Origin: Sedimenticola hydrogenitrophicus
GTDB taxonomy: Bacteria; Pseudomonadota; Gammaproteobacteria; Chromatiales; Chromatiaceae
DNA: 64,000 bases
Direction of reading: 5' to 3'
Assembly (NCBI RefSeq): GCF_025175675.1
Contig: NZ_JANIOA010000001.1
Span: forward strand, 124,001-188,000
Below are positions 28,303 to 35,242 of this stretch, in pieces; the first letter of the stretch is position 1, and every line of letters begins with the position of its first letter. Below the pieces are notes generated by a model that saw only the letters and a program-made list of their open reading frames with translations, ran no database searches and was not told where the DNA came from. The position numbers and the translations under genes were made by a program.

Positions 28303-29777
28303 TCGCCCGCATTCGCCAGCATGCCGCTGAAACCCCACAGCGCAACGCGCTTGAAGGGCCGGAAGGCCACATCGGTTACGCGGAATTGGCCCGGCGCATC
28401 GAGCACCTGGCTGGGGAACTGCGCCAGCGGCGGGTCATTACTCTCGCCCTGGCCCTGGAAAACGGACCCGCCTGGGTGCTGCTTGACCTGGCCGCCCTGC
28501 TGGCCGGTGTCTGCCTGGTGCCACTACCACCGTTCTTCTCCACCGGCCAGATGCGCCATGCCCTGAGCCTCTCCGGTGCCCAGGCGCTGGTCACCGACCG
28601 GCCGGAACTCCTGTGCGGACGTCTCGACCTGCCCCCGGCCGGGGATCCGCTGAACTTGACCGGCCCGCCACTGACCTGGATCAACCTGCCCGGCAACGGG
28701 GATCTGGTGCCTGCGGGGATATGCAAGATCACCTTCACCTCCGGCACCACCGGCGAACCCAAGGGGGTGATGCTGGGTTGGCAACACATTCAGCCGGTGG
28801 TGCGTTCGCTGGCCGAGGCGGTGGAGGTAACCAGGGATGACCGCCATCTGGCGCTGACCCCGCTTGCCGTGTTGCTGGAAAACATCGCCGGCGTCTACGT
28901 CCCGCTCTGGAGCGGGGCTACCGTCGTCGTACCGGATGGCGCCGCGGTGGGACTGGCCGGTTCCTCCCGCCTGAACGCGGCGGCCATGATCGGTGCCCTG
29001 CAACAACACCGCGCCAGCACCGCCATCTTCTCGCCACAAACCCTGCAGGGGATGGTCGAGGCGATTGAGTCCGGCCTGCCGGCACCGGACCGGCTGCGCT
29101 TTGCTGCCATTGGCGGCGCCCCCCTGTCCCCCAGACTGCTGCAACGGGCCACCCGACTCGGTCTGCCGATATACGAGGGTTACGGTTTGTCCGAATGCGC
29201 CTCGGTGGTCTGCCTGAATACCCCGAAACACAACCGGCCGGGAACGGTTGGTCGCGCCCTGCCGCACGCCCGCATCAGAATTACCGGAGATGGCGAGGTG
29301 CGGATTGCGGGGGCGGGATTTGCCGGCTACCTGGGAGACACAACCACGCCCCCTGCTCCCTGGCCCAGCGGTGATATCGGCGCTCTGGATGCCGACGGGT
29401 TTCTCCGTTTACGCGGCCGGCGGCGAGATGTATTCATCACCGCCTTCGGCCGCAATATCTCGCCGGAGTGGGTGGAACGCGAGTTGACCCTGGAGTCGCC
29501 CATCCATCAGGCGGTGATTTTCGGCGAAGCCAGACCCCGCAACATGGCAATCATCCATCCCGCCCCGGGCGCCACCCCGGACGCCCTGACCGACGCTATT
29601 GGAAAGGTCAACGCCGACCTCCCCGATTATGCCCGCATCGCCGGCTGGATCACGGCATCCGAATCCTTCACCCCGGCCAATGGCCTGCTGACCGGAACCG
29701 GGCGGGTTCGCCGCCAGGCGATCTACAACCAGTACCGACAACAGATTGAAAATCTCTATGAGGAGCACGCAACATGA
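28263..29777 (+). CDS. AMP-binding (acyl-CoA synthetase-like) enzyme
   Basis: This is an adenylate-forming enzyme expected to activate a carboxylic acid, probably a fatty acid. The motifs FTSGTTGEPKGVM (A3), YEGYGLSE (A5) and GDIGALDADGFLRLRGRRRD (A7-A8) are clear. The C-terminal A10 region reads TGTGRVRRQAI, with Arg where most relatives have the catalytic Lys; thioester formation may therefore differ. The start is uncertain: ATG 28239, ATG 28263 and GTG 28293 are all in frame and overlap the previous gene. It ends in an ATGA overlap with the next gene. Confidence 0.8.
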   Translation: MRGGDRRAYPVDLIARIRQHAAETPQRNALEGPEGHIGYAELARRIEHLAGELRQRRVITLALALENGPAWVLLDLAALLAGVCLVPLPPFFSTGQMRHALSLSGAQALVTDRPELLCGRLDLPPAGDPLNLTGPPLTWINLPGNGDLVPAGICKITFTSGTTGEPKGVMLGWQHIQPVVRSLAEAVEVTRDDRHLALTPLAVLLENIAGVYVPLWSGATVVVPDGAAVGLAGSSRLNAAAMIGALQQHRASTAIFSPQTLQGMVEAIESGLPAPDRLRFAAIGGAPLSPRLLQRATRLGLPIYEGYGLSECASVVCLNTPKHNRPGTVGRALPHARIRITGDGEVRIAGAGFAGYLGDTTTPPAPWPSGDIGALDADGFLRLRGRRRDVFITAFGRNISPEWVERELTLESPIHQAVIFGEARPRNMAIIHPAPGATPDALTDAIGKVNADLPDYARIAGWITASESFTPANGLLTGTGRVRRQAIYNQYRQQIENLYEEHAT

Positions 29778-30463
29778 GCGACTTTTATCAACGACTGCTG
29801 ACCGAGACAGAGCAGGAACGCGAGGAATTGCTGGCCATCCCCTTCGTGCAGCACGGCTGGAGAGGCGAGCTGTCGCTGGAGAGCTATGTCGCCTTCCTCA
29901 CCCAGGCCTACCACCATGTAAAGCAGACCACACCGCTGCTGATGGCCTGCGGCTCACGCATTCCCCACGACAGCGAATGGCTGCGTGACGCCATGGCGGA
30001 ATATATCGAGGAGGAACTGGGCCATCAGGAGTGGATTCTCAACGACATCCGCGCTTGCGGCGACGATCCCGAGACGGTGCGCCACGGCGCACCGGGCATG
30101 GCCGCGGAGCTCATGTGCGCCTATGCCTATCACATCATTGACCGCCTCAATCCGGTCGGTTTTCTGGGCATGGTACTGGTGCTGGAGGGCACCAGCGTGC
30201 GCCTGGCCACGGAGGCGGCCGCGGCGCTGCAAGAGAACCTCGGGCTGCCAAAAGAGGCATTCAGCTATCTCAACAGCCATGGCTCGCTGGATATCTCGCA
30301 CATGAATTTCTACCAGGGGTTGATGAACCGCCTGGAGAACAGCGCCGATCAGGCATTTGTCATCCACACCGCGAAACGCTTTTACAAACTGTACGGCGAC
30401 CTGTTCCGCACCCTGCCCCTGTCGCTGAATCCGCGAACCCGGGCCCATGCGGGCGTCGCATGA
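29774..30463 (+). CDS. TenA/PqqC-like iron-containing redox enzyme
   Basis: This helical protein has the haem-oxygenase-like fold. Candidate metal ligands follow the diiron oxidase pattern: Glu81 and His84 (ExxH), Glu138 (VLEGT), then Asp173 and His176 (DxxH). The related UndA makes alkenes from fatty acids, and other members cleave C-C or C-N bonds. The substrate here is unknown. The position after an acyl-activating enzyme suggests a fatty-acid derivative. The start ATG overlaps the previous stop by 4 bp, and its stop overlaps the next start. Confidence 0.8.
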   Translation: MSDFYQRLLTETEQEREELLAIPFVQHGWRGELSLESYVAFLTQAYHHVKQTTPLLMACGSRIPHDSEWLRDAMAEYIEEELGHQEWILNDIRACGDDPETVRHGAPGMAAELMCAYAYHIIDRLNPVGFLGMVLVLEGTSVRLATEAAAALQENLGLPKEAFSYLNSHGSLDISHMNFYQGLMNRLENSADQAFVIHTAKRFYKLYGDLFRTLPLSLNPRTRAHAGVA

Positions 30464-30630
30464 TGGATACGGGCATTTTTCCATCCCTATTCCTGCATCA
30501 CCTCCTGTCCGATCCGGCATCCTGGAGTGGACTCTCAACCGCCCTGCTGCAAAGCCTGCAGGTGGTGGTGATAGTGGCAGGCCTGTGCGGACTGGTTTTA
30601 CCGCCGTTCAGGCGAGCCGCATCCCGGTGA
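30460..30630 (+). CDS. Small membrane protein in the AMP-ligase/diiron operon
   Basis: This 56-residue ORF starts at ATG 30460 (or 30463). It has one hydrophobic stretch, LLQSLQVVVIVAGLCGLVLP, then a basic end. Its ATG overlaps the previous TGA and its own TGA overlaps the next ATG (TGATG), which argues for translation. No family was recognised. It could anchor the operon's enzymes at the membrane. Confidence 0.55.
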   Translation: MMDTGIFPSLFLHHLLSDPASWSGLSTALLQSLQVVVIVAGLCGLVLPPFRRAASR

Positions 30631-30806
30631 TGCCGAAAAGCGAATCGCATCCACAACCACAGGAAGTAGGGAACATGATGGACAAGAACTTGAAAACCGT
30701 CCGCCCCGGCCCGGGACTGGTCCTGCTGACACGGCTGTTCCATCTGCCGTTCGGTTTCGGCTCGGTCGCTGTGGCAGGAAGCGAGCTGCAGGATGTCACC
30801 ACATGA
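30630..30806 (+). CDS. Small ORF between the membrane peptide and the dehydrogenase
   Basis: This is up to 58 residues from ATG 30630. ATG 30675 (MMDKNLKTVRPGPG) follows a GGAAGTAGGG ribosome-binding-like run and may be the true start, giving about 43 residues. A hydrophobic segment, LVLLTRLFHLPFGFGSVAVA, lies in the middle. The stop overlaps the dehydrogenase ATG by 4 bp. No homology was recognised. Confidence 0.5.
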   Translation: MPKSESHPQPQEVGNMMDKNLKTVRPGPGLVLLTRLFHLPFGFGSVAVAGSELQDVTT

Positions 30807-31609
30807 AGCTCACGGGGAAGAATGTACTGCTCACCGGGGCGGCCGGTGGTATCGGCGCTCGGCTGGCGCAGGAGTTGGTCAGACGCGGTGCACGGGTGGC
30901 CCTGGTCGGTCGCAAGGCAAATGCCCTGGCGCAACTGCAGGCGCGGATAGCGGACAGTGGTGGAGAGGCGGTTGTGGTGACGGCCGATCTGTCGGACACA
31001 GCCCGGCTTGGCGAAGTGGTGGCCCGCTGCCACGACGCCCTGGGTGGCATCGACCTCCTGATCAATGTAGCCGGCCAGCTCAGCTTCCGCCCGTTCGACG
31101 AAGAGGACCCGGCGGTGCTGGAACGGATCATCCGCCTCAACCTGGTCACCCCCATGCTGCTGACCCGCGCGCTGCTACCGCAACTGCGGGAGCGGGGCGG
31201 CCGGATTATCAATATCGGATCGACCTTCGGCGCGATCGGGTTCGCCTGGTTCAGCGCCTACTCGGCAAGCAAATTCGGCCTGCGCGGTTTCTCCGAGGCG
31301 CTGCGGCGTGAACTGGAGGGGAGCGGCGTGGGGGTTAGCTATATCGCCCCCCGGGCCGTGCGTACCCCGTTCAACACGGGAGCCATCTACCGCATGGCCG
31401 AGGCGGTGGGGATGCATATGGATGAGCCGGCCTGGGTGGTGAAGCAGATCGTTAGCGCCATTGAGCGCGATACGCCGGAGGCGCACCTGGGCTTTCCGGA
31501 GAAGCTGTTTGCCCGCATCAACGCCGTACTACCGCGCCTGGTGGATGCCGCCCTGCGCAAGCAGAACCGGGCCATGGAGGCCTTTGCCAGGGGCGTCGAT
31601 CAGGAATGA
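30803..31609 (+). CDS. Short-chain dehydrogenase/reductase
   Basis: This is a classical SDR: cofactor motif TGAAGGIG at 11-18, NVAG at about 88, and catalytic Ser with YSASK (about 153-157). The C-terminal region extends beyond the minimal fold and is basic, which may indicate membrane association as in fatty-acid or lipid reductases. It ends the operon and would reduce a carbonyl made by the upstream iron enzyme; this is inference from position. Confidence 0.85.
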   Translation: MKLTGKNVLLTGAAGGIGARLAQELVRRGARVALVGRKANALAQLQARIADSGGEAVVVTADLSDTARLGEVVARCHDALGGIDLLINVAGQLSFRPFDEEDPAVLERIIRLNLVTPMLLTRALLPQLRERGGRIINIGSTFGAIGFAWFSAYSASKFGLRGFSEALRRELEGSGVGVSYIAPRAVRTPFNTGAIYRMAEAVGMHMDEPAWVVKQIVSAIERDTPEAHLGFPEKLFARINAVLPRLVDAALRKQNRAMEAFARGVDQE

Positions 31610-31645
31610 GCGGATCGGCGTCCGCGGGGGTGATAAATGCGGGTT

Positions 31646-31872
31646 CACTGCTGTCCCATAAACTCCCTCTCCCTCCGGGAGACGGTTGGGGTGAGGGGAT
31701 TGGATAAGGTAACTCGTTGATTATTTGAACCCCCTCATCCTGTCCTTCTCCCTGGGGAAGAAGGGACGCACTCATTGCCTTTGCCTGTCTTCGAGTTTCG
31801 TTGTTGATTTCAATATCATTCATAAACAACGGGGCGTAATGGCACAATGCAGGATTTTGTGGGACAGCAGTG
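31646..31872. repeat. Intergenic element with CACTGCTGTCCCA termini
   Basis: CACTGCTGTCCCA at about 31646 and its complement at about 31860 bound 227 bp. The interior has the CTCCCTCCGGGAG and CCCCTCATCC...TCCCTGGGG blocks that can fold back. It separates two convergent transcription units. No ORF is credible in 31610-31883. Confidence 0.55.
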
Positions 31873-31883
31873 ATGCGGGTTAA

Positions 31884-32588
31884 TTAATGGACCGGTTCCG
31901 GAAAACGGGCGGACAGCGTCTGGATAAAATCCCTGGAAAACCGGTCCACACCCAGCTGCCTGGCCTGCCGTATCGTCTCCCAGGCGGCCGCATAATCCCC
32001 CTGCCGATAGAGCGACCACGCCCAGCGTTGCCAGATCGGGGCAAAGCGGTCATCAAGCGCCACGGCCTCGGCAAACCGGGCGTTGGCCGCGGCGAACAGG
32101 GTTGTGGCCTCGCCCGATCCGGCACGCTCACCCAGCAGTGAATAGACCGTTCCCAGGTCGCCCAGCAGCGCCGGCTTCGGGTAGGGGTCATCGAGTATCG
32201 CCAGGGCCTTTTGCAGATGCGGCAACGCCTCCGCCGGCTGCTCCCTGACCACCAGCACCTGGGCGAAGCCCCAGTAGACCTGGTAGTTGTCCGGGTTCAG
32301 CAGCCAGGCCTGGTTGAGACGTCGCATGGCGCCATCGGCATCGCCCAGCCCCAGGAGATCGAATGCCTGTTGCGACCACTCCCGGCCGGCCCGTGTCAGG
32401 TCGCCCCGGTAACGGTATGAAATCTGTCTGATAAAGGCCGCATCCTCCCGTTGCAGATAATCGGAGCGCACCAACTCGGGCTGACCGTACATCGGCAGGG
32501 CCTCGATCGCCTCCTTCTCCGCCACCGTCATGCAGCCGGCCAACAGCAGCACGATCAGCAGCCAGGCAGGGTTTCCATGCATGCTCAA
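31884..32588 (-). CDS. TPR-containing lipoprotein
   Basis: A lipobox LLAGC (Cys19) predicts a lipid-anchored envelope protein. The mature part has TPR-like repeats (DADGAMRRLNQAWLLNP, ALPHLQKALAILDDP and AAWETIRQARQL). The substrate is unknown; such proteins scaffold envelope complexes. It follows htpX by 1 bp, so the two are likely co-transcribed and may share an envelope-stress role. The start could be the second ATG at 32582. Confidence 0.75.
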   Translation of the reverse strand: MSMHGNPAWLLIVLLLAGCMTVAEKEAIEALPMYGQPELVRSDYLQREDAAFIRQISYRYRGDLTRAGREWSQQAFDLLGLGDADGAMRRLNQAWLLNPDNYQVYWGFAQVLVVREQPAEALPHLQKALAILDDPYPKPALLGDLGTVYSLLGERAGSGEATTLFAAANARFAEAVALDDRFAPIWQRWAWSLYRQGDYAAAWETIRQARQLGVDRFSRDFIQTLSARFPEPVH

Positions 32589-32589
32589 C

Positions 32590-33468
32590 TCAAGCCTGTT
32601 CGCGCAGGCGCGCGATACGGTCTTCTATTTTCGGATGGGTGCGGAACAGATCGCTCAGCCCCTTGCCGCCGGAGATGCCGAAGGCCGCCAACTGGTCCGG
32701 CAACCCCTCGGTCTGCTGTACCCCCCCGAGCCGGGCCAGGGAGTTGATCATACTGTTGCGGCCGGCCAGTTTGGCACCCCCCGCATCGGCCCGGTACTCG
32801 CGCTGGCGCGAAAACCAGAAGACAATGATGCTGGCCAGGATGCCCAGCACCAGTTCGGCCACGATGGTGGTGATCCAGAAGGCCGGCCCGTGACCACGTT
32901 CGGTCTTGAACACTACCCGGTCCACCAGGTGCCCCACCACCCGCGAGAGCACGATCACGAAGGTGTTCACCACCCCCTGGATCAGCGCCATGGTCACCAT
33001 GTCGCCGTTGGCCACGTGGCTCACCTCGTGCCCCAGCACCGCCTCCACCTCGGCGCGGTCCATCTGTTGCAGCAGCCCGCTGCTGACCGCCACCAGGGCC
33101 TTGTTGCGGTTCCAGCCGGTGGCGAAGGCATTCATCTCCGCCCCGTCATAGATCGCCACCTCCGGCATGCCGATGCCGGCCTGTTGCGCCTGACGTTGCA
33201 CCGTGCTTACCAGCCACTGCTCGGACGGGGACGCGGGGGTCTCGATCACCCGCAGCCCCATCATGCGCTTGGCGGTCCACTTGGAGATGAACAGCGAGAT
33301 CAGCGAACCGCCAAATCCCAGCACGGCGGCAAAAATGATCAGGGCGTTCATATCCAGGCCCACCCCCTGCTGGTCCAGGATCCGCTCCACGCCCAACAGG
33401 CGCAAGGTCACGGACAGCACCGCGAGCACGGCCAGGTTGGTGGCGAGAAAAAGAACAATGCGCTTCAT
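32590..33468 (-). CDS. htpX: Membrane protease HtpX
   Basis: This zinc-dependent M48 protease of the inner membrane degrades misfolded membrane proteins under stress. It has N-terminal membrane helices (residues about 4-25 and 41-60), HEVSH at 147-151, and two more helices after it with the third ligand near [12 protein letters not shown] at 33468 has GGAG 9 bp upstream and gives 292 residues, the E. coli length; the longer frame to 33639 is not credible. The promoter region 33469-33882 shows no gene. Confidence 0.95.
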   Translation of the reverse strand: MKRIVLFLATNLAVLAVLSVTLRLLGVERILDQQGVGLDMNALIIFAAVLGFGGSLISLFISKWTAKRMMGLRVIETPASPSEQWLVSTVQRQAQQAGIGMPEVAIYDGAEMNAFATGWNRNKALVAVSSGLLQQMDRAEVEAVLGHEVSHVANGDMVTMALIQGVVNTFVIVLSRVVGHLVDRVVFKTERGHGPAFWITTIVAELVLGILASIIVFWFSRQREYRADAGGAKLAGRNSMINSLARLGGVQQTEGLPDQLAAFGISGGKGLSDLFRTHPKIEDRIARLREQA

Positions 33469-33882
33469 CTGTCGGAACTCCATGTTATCAAGGACGACAC
33501 AGCAAATAGGGCTTGAGCCGGGTGTTCGCAAGAATGTATCAGGGGCTTGCCGCAGGAGGCAACGGTTTGCGTTTGGATTCAGGGGGTGGGTTGGTATGTT
33601 GGGGTGCAAAAAACATTGACTGCTTATGAGAAATAACACCGGCGGTTAACCCGGTCCGCCCCCTGCCCCCGCGGGCCGGTAAAGCGGCAAACTCCGAAGG
33701 ATCATTTCGATGCCTCAAACGCTATGCTATGCTGCCGTAAGATCGCAAAATCGGTGTCGATATGGAATGTTGCTCAAGGAGACCGTCCGGGATCACCCGC
33801 CACTCGTATGCCCCTTGCCTCAAGCGTCGGGCCTGTGCGCACCTCAATAACCAGCCCGGCCTGTCGCCCCGGGGATTGAACA

Positions 33883-34944
33883 ATGGTGGCTGATACCGGT
33901 TCGACCCCGGCCAGTCGCGCAAGCACCGATCGCGGTGCGCGGCTCCTGGCGCTCATCCTGTGCCTGCCTTTCGCCACCGCCGCCCAGGCGGCCGCCCCAC
34001 CCGAGGCGTTGAAGAACGGCGGTTTCTGGAGCATCCAGTTCGAGAACGACCTCTGGGGTAGTGGCGGCGACCAGTCATACAGCCACGGTACCGAGATCGC
34101 CTACCTCTCCCTCGACGGCCCGCCGGACTGGCTGACGCGCCTGGGAAGGGGGCTCCCGTTCTTCCGCATGGGAGATGTGACCGCGGTGCAGTACGCCGTG
34201 GGGCAGAAAATATTCACCCCCGAGAATATCGAGAGCCGGGAATTGCTGGTCGATGACCGGCCCTATGCCGGCTGGCTGTACGGCCACGCCACGCTGTTGT
34301 CACGCTACGTGGATGAGCCCGATCTGCAGGTGGGCAACATGCTCGGCATCACGCTGGGTATGGTGGGTCCCAGCGCCCAGGCCGGTGACGTGCAGAAGGG
34401 TTTTCACGAACTGATCGGCAGCAACAAACCCAATGGCTGGCATAACCAGTTGAAGGACGAACCGGGCATCCTGCTCACCTACACCCGCCGCTGGCAGTAT
34501 TTCCACCGCTTTCCGGGGGGACTCGAATTCGAGACCTCGCCCCACCTGGTCGGCGCCCTGGGCAATGTCTACACCTATGCGGGCGGCGGCATGATGCTGC
34601 GGCTTGGCAAGGGATTGCGCAACGATATCGGCCCGCCCAACATCGGCCCCGGGTTCCCCGGCATCCCCTACCTGCGACCATCCCGGGAGGCCAACTGGTA
34701 CCTCTTCGCCGGGATCGAGGGCCGCGCCGTGGCGCGTAATATATTCCTCGATGGCAACAGTTTCAGGGACAGCCACAGCGTCGACAAGAAGCCCCTGGTG
34801 GCCGATCTGCAGTTCGGCTTCGCCTTCCATATCGACAATATCCGCCTGGCCATCAGCAATGTCTGGCGCAGCCGTGAATTCGAGGGGCAGCCGGAGCACG
34901 TGCGCTTCGGTGCAATCAATATTTCTTTTTTCGTGCCTTATTGA
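33883..34944 (+). CDS. LpxR-type lipid A 3'-O-deacylase family protein
   Basis: This is an outer-membrane beta-barrel of the DUF2219/LpxR family, which removes the 3'-acyloxyacyl chain of lipid A. The signature NDLWGSGGDQSYSHGTE lies at about 55-71, and RPYAGWLYGHATL follows. The signal peptide ends near TAAQAAA, and the C-terminus ISFFVPY fits barrel export. At 353 residues it is close to LpxR. The substrate is not certain from sequence. It stands alone, with a family-C element just past the stop. Confidence 0.85.
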   Translation: MVADTGSTPASRASTDRGARLLALILCLPFATAAQAAAPPEALKNGGFWSIQFENDLWGSGGDQSYSHGTEIAYLSLDGPPDWLTRLGRGLPFFRMGDVTAVQYAVGQKIFTPENIESRELLVDDRPYAGWLYGHATLLSRYVDEPDLQVGNMLGITLGMVGPSAQAGDVQKGFHELIGSNKPNGWHNQLKDEPGILLTYTRRWQYFHRFPGGLEFETSPHLVGALGNVYTYAGGGMMLRLGKGLRNDIGPPNIGPGFPGIPYLRPSREANWYLFAGIEGRAVARNIFLDGNSFRDSHSVDKKPLVADLQFGFAFHIDNIRLAISNVWRSREFEGQPEHVRFGAINISFFVPY

Positions 34945-34953
34945 TCCCCGGGC

Positions 34954-35215
34954 GTAACTACTCACGGGGTGATTGACCTACCTTGCCGGCCTCACGTGAT
35001 GGCTTTTCTCCTCGAATCCGGCCCCTTTTTCAGCGCCTGCCCAAGCCGCTCCCGGCCATCCATGGCCTCCGCGGCATAAGTCCATCCGTGGACAAAACTC
35101 GCTTCGCTCAAACAAGGGCAGGCTTGAATCTGAAAAAGAGGCCGGATTCGAGGCGCCATCAAGATCGGCCAACAAGGCAGGCCCATCACTTGCTACAGAC
35201 CGGATGAGTAGTTAC
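34954..35215. repeat. Family-C palindromic element with 8-bp duplication (262 bp)
   Basis: The termini GTAACTACTCA and TGAGTAGTTAC are inverted. The 8-bp sequence CCCCGGGC flanks both ends (34946-34953 and 35216-35223). The interior is a long imperfect hairpin with GAATCCGGCCCCTTTTTCAG and its complement. It is 9 bp past the LpxR stop. A related, interrupted copy lies at 1965-2265. Confidence 0.8.
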
Positions 35216-35242
35216 CCCCGGGCGACACACCGCGAAATATGC

